From: Paraspadella gotoi
Taxonomy: Eukaryota > Chaetognatha
DNA: 64,000 nt
Direction: 5' to 3'
Assembly (NCBI GenBank): GCA_051294375.1
Contig: CM119263.1
Coordinates: forward strand, 5,933,253 to 5,997,252
This document shows, piece by piece, positions 44,690-56,240 of this stretch. The notes under the pieces were generated by a model, which saw only the letters and a list, made by a program, of their open reading frames with translations, made no database searches and had not been told where the DNA came from. Made by a program: the position numbers and the translations under genes. How positions within the stretch are numbered: the stretch's first letter is position 1; each line of letters opens with the position of its first letter.

Positions 44690-44885
44690 GCGCCCGATTT
44701 CTTTTCCTAACTCCTGAATTAAATTTTAAGCCCAATCTTTAACCCTAATCTTTTAATAAATACTTAACCATAATCCTAATCTTTAATCCCTAACCAAATC
44801 CATAACAATTATCCCTAACCTCATCTTTAATATCTAACCAAAATCCTTAACTTAAAACTACGTCCTAACCCTAATTTTATTAATG
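44690..44885. repeat. Degenerate CCCTAA-like repeats
   Basis: Repeated CCTAATCTTTAA, CCCTAACC and TTAACC words at irregular spacing, resembling decayed interstitial telomere-like repeats. Confidence 0.5.
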
Positions 44886-45027
44886 ATAATAAAATATTTT
44901 TAACTAAAATACTTAACCGTATCTAATATTCAGGAGCTGATGGTATTACTCAATGGGCCACCTGGTCAAGAACAAAGTTGACGTGTTTATAGGCGGGGTG
45001 AACATTTTGCAATGGTTGACTACAAGT

Positions 45028-45077
45028 CAGTCACTTTGTCAGTCAGTCAGTAATTCAATCAGTCAGTCAGTCAGTAA
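45028..45077. repeat. (CAGT)n microsatellite
   Basis: Interrupted CAGT units, about 10 copies. Confidence 0.9.
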
Positions 45078-45098
45078 CGAAGAAACAGCCACTTACCT

Positions 45099-46588
45099 TC
45101 AATTAGTGAAGATGAGATCGGAGAATTTTTGAGCCGCGTCGATCTCCTGAAAAAGTTGCATAAAACGTAACAAAGTTTACAAAAAACAAAAACACAAACG
45201 GGATTTGTTTAAATATGTGACTTTAAAAATCACCAGATTCACGGCTTTCATTCACAAGTAATAACTTGTAGAAAATGTCAATCTGTTAATAATTTTGGAG
45301 GGAAGCGGGGAGCGGGGGAAGGGAGAAGAATAAATATTCGAGGGTAAAAAAGTATTTACACTTTCTGCCATCCTCTACATCAACTACTACTACAACAACA
45401 ACAACTTCAGCAGCAACTTCAGCCTCATTCGAACTCACTTTAAAAACGAAGAAGACGCAAAGGAAGAAAGGAATGAGAGAGACAAAGTAGAGGAGCACTC
45501 CAGCGGGGACAGAGTTGGTGCCCCACGTCAGCCACTGGAGCCGAGTTGGTGGAGCGTCACTCCCTGTGATGAGGAGCCGAAGTTTGGAGCGAAAGGCGGA
45601 GCGAAATGCTGGGGGATGAGATGGGAATCAGATGGGAATAAGATGGGATAGGATAAAAAAAGGAATGGAATGAGATGGGAATGAGAAGGGATAGGATAGA
45701 AAAAAAAGGAAGGATGAGATGGGAAAGAGATGGAAAAGAGATGGGATTAGATATTGGGATAGGAAAAAGAGTTGGAATGAGATGGGAAGTGAAATATTAG
45801 GAAGGGGCATGAAACACAGATGTGAGAAGTAGTGGTCCTTTTATACAACTGAAACATTATGCATTATGCCACTTCATAGATAGGGAAGCCAGGTAATCTG
45901 GGAGTGAATAAACGAGACTGTGAGAGAGTCTTGATTGAAAGCTTGGGGGGACCTGCAATGTTATTATCTAGTAACTGTGATGGAGGCCTAAACACACCAT
46001 GGTTAGGGACAAGATAGCTTATTTATTACATGAATGAATAATTTTTATATAGGTTGTACCATTTTCATAGACATATTGATATGATCCGAAAAAGAGGATA
46101 TAACGAGGGTAAAAATATTAATTAACTAACCCGTCGAAAATGAATAAGACTTACCCTTTATCCTCTTTTTCCCCTTCCCCTCCTCCTCCTCCTGCTCCTC
46201 CTTTTCCTCCTCTCCTCTTCCGCTTTCGATCGAAATGCAATTCTTTCTGCCACCAACGTCGTTGTTGTCGTCGTTGTTGTCGTCGTTGTTTTCCTCGTTT
46301 TTGTCTTCGACGCGAGAAGAAGTAAAGGGAGTTGACTCGGGGTGATTAAGGGTGGGCGAGCGGGCAACGGGAGAGCGGGCAGAGGGCGAACGAGCTAAGG
46401 GTCGGTCAGTGGTTCGTTGAGTGACGGGCGACTGGGGCGGACAAAGGGGCGGGTCGGTGGAGTCGATACGTAAGTCGCGCATCGCAGTGGAGCAGGCGTC
46501 CGTGGAGGCGTCGGCGGAGGCGTCCGTGGCGGCAGCAGCGGCGGCGGCGGCGGTTGAGTCACGCAAGGGGTAGTCGTCAGGAAGAGCT
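45099..46588 (-). CDS. C-terminal part of an unrecognised transmembrane protein
   Basis: Three minus-strand exons in phase: 46588-46155 (acceptor TCTTTCTTTCAG, donor GTAAGT), 45608-45439 (acceptor CATCCCCCAG, donor GTGAGT) and 45146-45099 (acceptor AACTTTTTCAG, stop TGA), about 216 residues. Exon 1: LPDDYPLRDS, then Ala-rich and Asp-rich low complexity, a Pro/Arg/Ser stretch with SPSARSPVARSP, a KNEENNDDNNDD run and a Glu/Lys-rich end. Exon 2: KLRLLITGSD, TRLQWLTWG, then a strong hydrophobic helix (VLLYFVSLIPFFLCVFFVF). Exon 3: short tail EIDAAQKFSDLIFTN. The stop sits 2 nt before another good donor (AG/GTAAGT), implying a spliced 3' UTR. Upstream exons were not found. I do not recognise the family. 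Confidence 0.55.
45831..46070 (-). repeat. Dispersed element family, reverse copy
   Basis: Reverse orientation copy running from GTGGTCCTTTTATACAA to GGTTGTACCATTTTCAT, about 240 bp. It lies in an intron of the TM-protein gene. Confidence 0.75.
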
Positions 46589-47768
46589 CTGAAAGAAAGA
46601 TGTAAAAAAATAATGGTCGCTCGGTAGGAATTCAATAATAAAATAAGAACCAAATTATTATGAACAAATTTTGTTGTGATGAAAACTCGATTCATTCTCC
46701 AGTCACGACTCGAGTTAATTCCTCTTAATTTCCTTCGTGATTTCGACTCTTCCTCCTCATCCTCCTCCTCATCCTCCTCTTCCTCCTTCTCCTTCTACTT
46801 CATTTATTCCTCCTCCTCCTCATACTCCTTTTCCTCTTTCTTCTCTTCCTCTTCCATTTCACCTTTTTCTCTTTGAATCTTCGTTGAACAGATATTTTTC
46901 CTTCTTTGTTTCTAATTGAATCTATTAGTTAGACAATAATACATTTTTCCATAACAAATTTTACATTCATATGTTAATTTAACAGTTTAATTTAATATCG
47001 AAAGACAAAGATGTATAGGATCAGGAATGTAGCCGTGACCAAAAATATTTATCCTAATCGTAATGTAACCTCGTGACGTCATTTGCGCTTTTTTATTCGA
47101 TCTTAATCTTCCTATCTTTACTATTCTTCTCTCTCTTCTTCCCCTTCCCATCCTCTTCTTTTCTTTTATCTTCTCTTATTTTTTCGTTCCCTCTCCTCTC
47201 TTTCCTCGCCTTCTCCGCCCTTTCCCATTTTCTCCCAAAAAAGAGAGAGATGAAGCGCCCGAAGCCAGCGGCCGAGGTAGAGGGAGAGAGAGGGGGGGAG
47301 AGGAGGGAGAAGAGAGGAAGGGAGAGAGGAGAGAAGGGAGGGAAGGAAAGGGAAGGGGAAGAGAAGGGAGGGAAGGAATGGGAGAGAGGGAGGGTGAGAG
47401 GGTGAAGGAGAGGAGAGGGAACAGGAGGGGAGGAGGGGGGAGAGGGGAGAGAAGGGAGGGAGGGAGAGAGGAAGGGGAGAGAGAGGAGGGAGAAAAGGAA
47501 GGGAGAAAAGGGAGGAAGGAAGAAGAGGGGAAGAGGGGAGGGAGAGAAGGAAGGGAGAGAGGGAGGGGGAAAGGGAGAGAGGAAGAGGGAGGAGGGAGAG
47601 AGGGAGGTGAGAGGAAGGGGCAGGGGGAAGAAGGGAGGGAGGAGAAGGGAGAGGGAGGGGAAGGAGAGGAGAAGGAGCGAGGAGGAGGAGGATGGATAAG
47701 TGTAAGGGAAGGGGAAAGCGGGAATAACGAGAAAGACATATGTCAAAGAAGTAGGGAGGGGAGGGGAG
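46589..47768. other. No secure gene; ends in purine-rich minisatellite
   Basis: TCC-rich tract at 46.75-46.87 kb, then AT-rich DNA, then GGGAGA-type purine repeats from about 47270 to the N gap. Confidence 0.55.
47250..47768. repeat. GGGAGA/GGAAG purine array, copy 1
   Basis: Starts with GAAGCCAGCGGCCGAGGTAG, then about 490 bp of purines. The first ~150 bp nearly match 48335-48490. Confidence 0.85.
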
Positions 47769-47793
47769 NNNNNNNNNNNNNNNNNNNNNNNNN
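47769..47793. other. 25-N gap
   Basis: Second fixed-size gap, again beside a duplicated low-complexity flank. Confidence 0.99.
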
Positions 47794-48042
47794 AAATAAT
47801 AATTAAAAGTTTAAAATGTGGGCTTTTATTCGGCAGGTGCTCAACAATGTTTCTCATAAAATAAGTAATTTTTGCATTGGTTCCATTATAAATAATTTTG
47901 CATTGTTCTTATTTTCAATAAAAAAAGCGGAATACCTATTAGGACGGTATTTAAAAATAAAAATATTAGAACAACGTCTATATCTACGATTACGATTTTC
48001 CGGATCAAATTTCTCTTTTACCTTCAGCCAAAAAAAAAAGTC

Positions 48043-48350
48043 ATGGCGTCTGGACGAATTCTTTTAACAATGGAACTCGATAAACAAGGACACGCCATCA
48101 TCCATACCAACACACAACAACGCACAAACAACAACACCGCCACCACCGTCCAATTTGACCGCCTCTTCACCACCTGCCAGTCGGGCCAACAGCCCCTCCG
48201 ACGCCCTCATGTTCATACTCACCCAGGTCTGGCACAATAATACAGCTCTCGGCCGAACTCAGACGAATACAATTTCGCTGATCGTACCTTTTGTTTTTAG
48301 AAGATCTTCGCCCACGTACGGTCGGGTTGGAAGCGCCGAAGCCAGCGGCC
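48043..48350 (+). CDS. Candidate exon pair of an unrecognised plus-strand gene
   Basis: A Pro/Ser/Thr-rich open frame ends in SPSDALMFILTQ at a CAG/GTCTGG junction (about 48231). A second exon follows a strong acceptor (TTTGTTTTTAG, exon from about 48302), giving KIFAHVRSGWKRRSQ. An ATG at 48043 opens a different frame of 65 codons over the same bases, so the start is unresolved. No family recognised. The region borders a misassembled repeat. Confidence 0.3.
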
Positions 48351-48660
48351 GGGGTAGAGGGAGAGAGAGGGGGGGAGAGGAGGGAGGAAGAGAGGAAGGG
48401 AGAGAGGAGCAGAAGGGAGGGAGAGAAGGGAAGGGGAAGAGAAGGGAGGGAGGATAAGGGAGAGAAGGGGAGGGTGAGAGAGTGGAGAGGGAGAGAGAGG
48501 AGGGTGAGAGGAGAGAGGAGGGCGGGGAGCGGAGAGAGGGAGGGAGGAAGAGGAGAGGGAGAGAGGAAGGGAGATAAGAAGGGAAAAAGGGAAGGAAGGA
48601 AGAAACAGGGAAGAGAGGAGGGGAAGGGGGAGAGAAGAAGGGAGAGAGGGAGGGGAAGTG
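48335..48660. repeat. GGGAGA/GGAAG purine array, copy 2
   Basis: Near-identical start to the array at 47250 (GAAGCCAGCGGCCGGGGTAG). Confidence 0.85.
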
Positions 48661-50194
48661 ATCTCTCTTCTTCTCAATTAATTGAAAGTTTAACGAATTG
48701 AAAAAAAAAATTTCTGAAATTCTGAGAAATTCAGACGAAAAGAAAATTTTGATGTGAAAAAGAGAAAAAATTCTTAACCGACGTAAATTTTAAAAGTTGT
48801 AATTTGCAAAAAAAAAGTCAACTTAACATTTGCGTTGTTTCTGGTTTCCATCGACCAGAGAAGCTGGTGCAACGTCAAGTGGTCGTCGTCGTCGTCGTCG
48901 TCGTCTGCCAGGCTTCCGGTTCAGGAAACCAGGAGGAAGCAACGACGTGATACGTGATGCACTCTCTCTCTATCTCTGTCTCCCTCTCCCCCATCTGTCT
49001 TTTTCTCTCTCTCTGTTTCCCTTTACCCCCGTCTAACTCTCCAACTCTCTCTGGATATCACTGGAAAAAATTCCGATGATGTATTCTATATGCAAATCTG
49101 TTTTTGGACCAGCTAAATTGCCACATCATGTAAATTTGCAAATATGATTTGCTTTAATTTACATTAGTTATAAAACTTGGATCATCGTTGATCGGAACGT
49201 AATTCTGAGCTGCCCTTTACTTGTTAACTTGTAAACTTGTAAACTGTCTTCAGGACTTTCTTTTTTCTCTTCCTTTTTTCTTAATTACCACTTTTTCAAT
49301 TCACTTTTTTTTCTTTTTTTCTTACTTCCTTCTTTGTTTATCACTTTAGCTCGTCTTCTTCACCTTTCCTCCTATTTCCTCCCAAATCTTGCTCATCTTT
49401 CTTTTCCCTTTACTCTTCTCTAATTTACTCTCTTCTTTCTTCCCCTTTCCTCCCTCTTTCGCCCCTCTTTCCCCTCCTTCCTCTTCTCTTTCCTCCTTTA
49501 CTCTTTTTCTTTTCCTCCCTTTTCCTCCCTCATCTCCCTCTTTCCTCCCTCTTTTTCCCTTCTTCGCTTTTCCTCCGCTCTTCTAGCAGCTTTCCTTTCT
49601 CTTTCCTTTCCTCCCTCTCCCCATTCCTTTTTTCTCTCAAAGCTCCAAAAACCCCTCGTTCCTTCTGTGTATTCCCCCCTCCTCGCTCGGCTTTTCCGGG
49701 GGAGCGCGCTTACTCATGCGTTTCTGAATGTGTCAGACGTCTTCTGTGAGGAGTTGGTGGTATGTGTTTCCTGCCTCGTAATCCGGGCTTTTGGATTGGT
49801 CGAGAGGATAAAAGAAACGGCGCTCTGATTAGACCTGGGAGATTGACTGTTGTTCTGATTGGATCGACGGAGATCCAGAGGCATTCGCCGATCTTGCGAT
49901 TGAGACGCATTATTTCGCGTCGAAAGTGTCGGCAGTCTAGTCACGTCTGCCGTCTCTCTCTCTCTCCGTCTATGCCTCTCTCTCTCTGCTTACCTCTGAC
50001 TCTCGTATACGCTCTCTCTCTCTCTCTCTTCTCTCGTCTCTCTCTCTCTTCTCTCTTCTCTCTCTCTCTCTCTCATTCTCTATTCTCAGTCTCACTCTCC
50101 CACCTTTACTCTCCCCGTCTTCACTCCTCGTCCAGCAAATTCGCGAGGAGCAACAAATTACGAAAAATATTTTTCTATTGCTAAATTATTCTCT

Positions 50195-50228
<34 letters not shown>

Positions 50229-50751
50229 CCTCTCTCTCCCTTTCCCTTATCTGTTTCTCCGTCATTCGTGTGCCTCCCTGTATTTCGTTTGATTAGTGAA
50301 ATTTTGAGCAATCATGTTCTATCATGATTCATCTCTCTTCTCTTCTCTCGACTTATCTCTCTCTCTCTCTCTCTGCTTCTCTCTCTCTCTCTCTGTGCTC
50401 TCTCTCTCTCTCTCTCTGCTCTCCTCTCTCATCTCTCCTCTTCTCCTGACTCTTCACTAAACTTGATTCATCCGATGGGAGGACGAAATATCAGAGACCC
50501 AATGGAAGACGGACGAGTGTACTCACCCATAGGAAAGTCCCACTTCGATTATGATTGAGAAAAAAATAAGAATTTAAGCCTTATCAACACTTTAAAACTG
50601 ACATTTTAATTTTTTGTCAACATTTTGTAAAATCTACACCATCATTTATACTGTTTGTTACGCATTCAATTGAAGAGTGGGATTTTTATATTACAAGTGT
50701 GATTCAAGGGTAATTAACGTTTAAAAATTTGAAAAAAAAAAACTTGTACAG
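48661..50751. other. No secure gene; CT-rich DNA and possible promoter
   Basis: A GTC run at 48880-48903 with a possible acceptor before it, TCC-rich DNA 49.25-49.65 kb, and a GC-richer segment 49.7-49.95 kb open in several frames with two ATTGG boxes (49795, 49858). (CT)n runs lie between 49.96 and 50.46 kb. Confidence 0.45.
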
Positions 50752-50965
50752 TCTCCAATCGATTTTACTTCATCGTCCGTCGTCGTCGTCGTCGTTCGAT
50801 CCGATTATTCCACCGGGAACTTGCGCGAGGGAATCTTCAGACGAGACTAATTGCAGCGTGCAAACGCAACGGATGCAAAAAGAAAGTGACAAACCGAGCG
50901 ATGCAACTGAGACTGGAAACACAATACTCAAATTGAGAAAACTTTTAAGTATTTTATTGCGATGA
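50752..50965 (+). CDS. Candidate terminal exon of an unrecognised plus-strand gene
   Basis: Acceptor AACTTGTACAG, then 70 open codons to TGA 50963-50965. The frame has LHRPSSSSSFDPIIPPGTC, a Ser run from TCG triplets, then SVQTQRMQKESDKPSDATET and a Leu/Lys-rich end (LKLRKLLSILLR). It could be the last exon of the gene hinted at 48.0-48.35 kb. No family recognised. Confidence 0.4.
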
Positions 50966-51674
50966 CGAGAGTAACGGTTTCCACTTAAATGTAGTTAGTA
51001 TGATAGTGTCAAGGGTACAGCGTCGTTCTGTTTCTCTGTCTCTTGTTCATTACACATTAGACTTGCACCGTGACAAAATGCACGGCGAGACCAAAAGTCA
51101 GCAATAGAAAAATAAACACGTAAGCATGTATAAGAAGACAATAAAATACTTTAATTAGTAACACAGCGGTTAACATGAGGTACATAAAATTGTTGTTGTA
51201 TTAAATATAAACCGTTATGGTGAGAGAAAGGCAGGTGTGAGAAGATACGAGATGTCAAGCATCTCATTTAGATATTTGTGTAGGATTGATCAAGAAATTA
51301 TCGGAGAGACTCTTATTTTATTCTTGAATGAATAATATGTCCGTGTGTTAAGGATTTCACTCGTCTTTCGCTTAAATGAGAGAAAACGAGAGTCCACAAC
51401 TCTGGCGTCTGATGTCTTCATCGATCTTGTGGTCGTCAACATTTAAAACTCGCTCTTCCACAGTTTCGTCCACACGTGTCCACAAAAATCTCTCTTTCTC
51501 TTTTTCTCTTTTCTAGTTTTTGAACGAAAGGAATTTAATTTGTCTCTTTAAAGAAAAATAATTCAAGTCGACCTAAGAAATAAAACCAACGCCCTAAAAT
51601 AATGTCAGTCACAATTAGACTCGAATCATTAATCAATTTAAATATTTTGATTTTTTAACTAAAAAGAAAAAAAA

Positions 51675-51935
51675 NNNNNNNNNNNNNNNNNNNNNNNNNN
51701 NNNNNNNNNNNNNNNNNNNNNNNNNNNNNNNNNNNNNNNNNNNNNNNNNNNNNNNNNNNNNNNNNNNNNNNNNNNNNNNNNNNNNNNNNNNNNNNNNNNN
51801 NNNNNNNNNNNNNNNNNNNNNNNNNNNNNNNNNNNNNNNNNNNNNNNNNNNNNNNNNNNNNNNNNNNNNNNNNNNNNNNNNNNNNNNNNNNNNNNNNNNN
51901 NNNNNNNNNNNNNNNNNNNNNNNNNNNNNNNNNNN
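51675..51935. other. Assembly gap (261 N)
   Basis: Run of N. Confidence 0.99.
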
Positions 51936-52930
51936 CCTAAATATTAATTTCGCCAAATTGGCCAAATTGACTTTAGAAGCCGACATTTGAATGCTTCGCT
52001 CTCCTCCAATAAAAAGGAATTATACGAAAATTTAAACGAATCCGCTTTGAGATTTTATGATTGGTTGTCATCATCGTGAGATGTGATGTTATTTCCGTCC
52101 ACAATTCATAAGAAAAACTGCAAAAGAAGAAAACGACATAAGTCAAAGATTTTCCTAGAATTTTTTTTAACATTATGATTTTACATTTCATACAAAACAT
52201 AAAAATCTATTTATGCCCCAAAATTAAAAATCTTCTTAATGAGATTAAGATTGTAATAGGAAAAATTATTACTAATGTCTGTCAAAAACTTGAAATAAAA
52301 AAAAGTTGTAACCGATTTTTTTAAATTAAGAAAAATCTAAAAAACTTGGGGTCACGATTAAAGAGAAAAAAAACCAAAAAAAATTAAATTAGAAATTCTA
52401 TTTTATTTTTAATAAAAAATGAACAGATCATCGTCTGAGAGTTACAAATAGTAATTCTTCCTACCTAATCTTCCGTTATTGTAATTGTAAAAAGTTGATT
52501 GCTTTTTGTCTTTTTATTTTGTAGAAAACCTCTTTTTGCTTCCGCAAGCACCATCAAAAGCAACAGACCTGCAAGGAAATGTAACAAATAAAAAACAAAT
52601 TATAATTTATGCCAAATCAGGAAACAACTTAACGACAAAAAAATAAAATACAACCTTTGATAAAAGCAGAAAAAAGCATTGGGGTTCCAGCAAGTCCTTA
52701 AATTGCAAGAAAAAGCAACAAAAATAAAGATAAAGAAATAAGTGCAACAAAAAAATCCAAAAACCAACATTAAATCAATAAAAAAAAAAGAAAAAAAAGG
52801 GAAAAAAAGGAAAAAAGGAAAACTCGATCTTTAGTTGAGACAAAAACTCAACACAAAATCTATTTTCGTTTCCAAAAAAAAAGTCTGCAGAAGCAATTTG
52901 GTTTTAACGTCTCTTGACGCCATCTTTAAC

Positions 52931-52961
<31 letters not shown>

Positions 52962-53766
52962 TGTCATCGTTTCGTAGTCGTCGTCAGCACCGACAAAGAT
53001 CGAATTTCAAAATCCACACTTCTTTTTTATCTCCACACTTCTTTTCCACACTTCTATTCTATACTTCATCATTGCATTTCCATTTTTAATTCTTTTTTTT
53101 AAACTGTTCATCATTTTCAGCTTTAACTACTCTGCTTCCCGAACGTTCAAGTCCTTTCATCTGAGATCAAGAAGGAAAAACAAAAACACAAATAAAACGA
53201 AATCAAACGAAAAAAAACAGCAATCTTAAATGTCGAAAAAAACTTTTTCTCGTTCTTTTGTTTCTTCCTCTTGCCTTTGTTAACACTTTCTTCTGCCTTT
53301 CTTTTTTTTTCCTCTGTCTTATCTCTCTGTTCCTCCCTTCCTTTCTTCTTTTTTCTTTCCTTTCCTTTCCTCAATCTTTCCTCCCATCTCCTTTCCTCCC
53401 ATTCTTTCGGTCGCTTTTCTTTGTTGCTTTCGAGGTTAAAGGACAAACGCGTTTCTCTCTTTTTTTTTCTTTTTCTTCCTTTTTTTTTCTTTCCTCCATT
53501 TATCTTTTTTTTTCCAAAACTAAGAAAATGCGTCCACAAATAACTAAACTTTCCCTCGAAAAAACAATTCGTTTTCTCCAGACGCCACTAAACCGTTAAC
53601 TCGCCACTTTATCGCCACGGATTTTGCCATTTACCAAAACACGAGCTCATCTTTTTACGAGTCAAAAGGTTGTTTTGCCATCTCGGTCCTACGCTTCAGA
53701 ATACTCATTTAATTCTGTGATTTCAAATCAACGACTTTTTTTAATTTATAAGTCGCTACCCGTCCC

Positions 53767-54070
53767 NNNNNNNNNNNNNNNNNNNNNNNNNNNNNNNNNN
53801 NNNNNNNNNNNNNNNNNNNNNNNNNNNNNNNNNNNNNNNNNNNNNNNNNNNNNNNNNNNNNNNNNNNNNNNNNNNNNNNNNNNNNNNNNNNNNNNNNNNN
53901 NNNNNNNNNNNNNNNNNNNNNNNNNNNNNNNNNNNNNNNNNNNNNNNNNNNNNNNNNNNNNNNNNNNNNNNNNNNNNNNNNNNNNNNNNNNNNNNNNNNN
54001 NNNNNNNNNNNNNNNNNNNNNNNNNNNNNNNNNNNNNNNNNNNNNNNNNNNNNNNNNNNNNNNNNNNNNN
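53767..54070. other. Assembly gap (304 N)
   Basis: Run of N. Confidence 0.99.
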
Positions 54071-55141
54071 ACTTATAAGCAGATGAAATAACAAACTCAT
54101 ACCATGTTACGATAAGCTCATTTAGTAATCTTAGTTTTAAATACTCCCATGACGGACGGACAAAAAAATGACCTACAGACCGAAAATGTCTCCCCAAGAG
54201 ATGGGGAAATATGAATAAAGAAAAGAAAAGGAAAAACACGAAATATTTAAAACTAAAATAGTATTTGATAATTTAAGAAGAAGATAGAAACAGTTGAGAA
54301 TGGAAGAGATTGAAAAGAAAAAGGAGAAAAAAAAGAAAAGAAAATAAAAAAGGAAAGATAAGGATTATAAGGAAGAAGTAAAATTGAAAAGATTCAGAGA
54401 GAATGATAAATCAGTTTGAGATGTTTCGTTTTTATTTCTCTCTTGAGATATACTGACGAAAAATGACAATTAAGGAAAGAAAAATTAGGGATGGGAAATA
54501 AAAAGAAAAGAAAAGGAAGATAAAGGGTAAGAACTAAAAGGTAAGTAAATACTAAATAGAGATAAGAATGAGATAAAAGAAGTGAAACGGTGGGTTCATA
54601 AATGAATTGAATTGTATTAAATAAAGATGGAAATGAATATAGGATTAAAAATAAAAATAAATATGTTCAAAAACGTTCTCCATAAAAATTTGTGAAGATT
54701 TTGGTTAAAAGTGAAATATTAGAATTTTTAACCGAAAATTTCGACGAAAGAAAAAATGTTAATTCGCCTCACGATTTTGTATTTCAACATTGAGAACCGA
54801 AACGTGTAACGCGTCAATTGATTCATTCTTTTTATTATTATTCTCTATTTATTCGTTGAACAAAAAAAAGGTGAGAAGTTTTACTAGAAGACAGGGTGTA
54901 TATCTTTGCCTTGTTTTGCCATGCTTGGACCTGATGCTTGGTCCTCATGCTTGGTCCTCATGCATTTTATTGCATTTTATTCTGGTCAATTTTTTTTAAT
55001 TTTAAGTAATATTCTTTTGCCTATTGGGTCATCTCTCTCTCTCTCTCTTTCGCAGACCTTTCCTTCCTTTCCTTGCCTCTTTCTCCGTCGCACGAAAAAA
55101 ATTGAGGGGCGTCTTGGGGCTCAAAAATAACGTCTTAGCGA

Positions 55142-55270
55142 TGACCTGTTCGTTGACCTTTTTATTGACCTTTTTATTGACCTTCCCATCCCGTTTGATC
55201 TATTCTAATTGGATCTTCCCTTTCAGATTGACCTCTTCTTCTAAGTTGGCCTTTATTATAACCCTGACCT
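55142..55270. promoter_or_regulatory. Array of TGACCT (AGGTCA) nuclear-receptor half-sites
   Basis: TGACCT at 55142, 55154, 55166 and 55178 with an exact 12-bp period, plus single copies at 55229 and 55265. On the minus strand these are AGGTCA half-sites. Could be a response element or simply a 12-bp minisatellite. Confidence 0.4.
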
Positions 55271-55406
55271 TATTTTGCGAGTTTTGACAAAAGTTTAATG
55301 CTTAACTTAAGTCATAAGTCTTAACTTAAGTTTTCTTCACGCAACGTTGTGTGAAAATCATAAAAGACATTGACAATGAGAAAATTAAAAACTGACGCAT
55401 AAAACC

Positions 55407-55473
<67 letters not shown>

Positions 55474-55479
55474 CTATCC

Positions 55480-56151
55480 CACTTCGATAGAGTGAGGGCA
55501 TTAAGGCTCCCTAATGAAGAGATCCCGACTCAAGACTTCGACGTGAATTTGGATCGGACGATTAGGGAACCCAGAGAGGGAGAAGAGAAGAGGGAGGAAG
55601 AGAAAAGAAGGATGAAGAGAAAGAAAAAGAGAGAGAGGAAGGAGGGAGGAAAGGAGAGAAGAGGGGAGGAAGAGAAGAGAAGGGATGAAAGAAAGGGGAG
55701 AGGAAGGGAAAGGAAGGAGGGAAGGGAAGAGAGGATGAAGAGAGGAGAGAGAGAAGAAGAAAGGAGAGAGGAAGGGAAAGAAGGAGGGAAGGGAGAGGGG
55801 GATGAAGAGAAGAGAGAGATGAAGAAGAAAGGAGAGAGGAAGGGAAAGAAAGGAGGCGAAGGGAAGGGGATGAAAGAGAAGAGAAGAGATGAAGAGAAAG
55901 GAGAAAGGAAGGGAAAGAAGGAGGCGAAGGGAGAGGGATGAGAGAAGAGAGAGATGAGAGAAGAAGAGGAGAGGAGAGGGAGGATAGAAGATTGTGTTTA
56001 GACCAAAAACAAAGAAAAATACAAAGAGACAAAGGAGAAAACGAAATAAAAAGAAAAAAGAAAAGAAAAATGAGGAAAAAAAGAAAGAAAAAAAAGGAAT
56101 GGTTAAAGGGAATAGAGTAGCAATTATGGAGTCTGGCGCGTCTGGTTTGAG

Positions 56152-56201
<50 letters not shown>

Positions 56202-56204
56202 AGT

Positions 56205-56235
<31 letters not shown>

Positions 56236-56240
56236 ACGTC
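55480..56240. repeat. Purine-rich (GGAAGAGA-type) tract and (GA)n
   Basis: A possible exon at 55492-55580 (frame VRALRLPNEEIPTQDFDVNL, acceptor CACTTCGATAG) runs into about 400 bp of GAGAA-type purines coding only Lys/Glu/Arg, then (GA)n at 56148-56232. The exon is not supported by a donor. Confidence 0.6.

Larger units (their letters stand above)
42733..45095. other. Intergenic, repeat-rich
   Basis: (GA)n at about 42931-43015, 43690-43738 and 44090-44140; GGAT repeats at 43.09-43.15 kb; CCTAA-like degenerate repeats at 44.69-44.88 kb; CAGT repeats at 45.03-45.08 kb. The promoter of the CTLD gene should lie just above 42732. No coding exon supported. Confidence 0.6.
50966..55490. other. Gene-poor AT-rich stretch with two large gaps
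   Basis: N runs at 51675-51935 and 53767-54070. Otherwise AT-rich with AAAGA-rich tracts (52.7-52.85, 54.2-54.5 kb), a CGTCGT patch at 52.93-52.99 kb, TTCC-rich DNA at 53.3-53.5 kb, an ~16-bp repeat at 54.92-54.97 kb and (CT)n at 55.41-55.47 kb. No exon supported. Confidence 0.55.

Noticed and set aside
47093-47857. 254-codon Pro/Ser/Leu-rich minus-strand frame
   Set aside because: Runs through the purine array and across the 25-N gap; a composition shadow.
55492-55941. 149-codon Glu/Lys/Arg-rich frame as a phosphatase exon
   Set aside because: Only the first ~30 codons look like protein; the rest is purine repeat and there is no donor.
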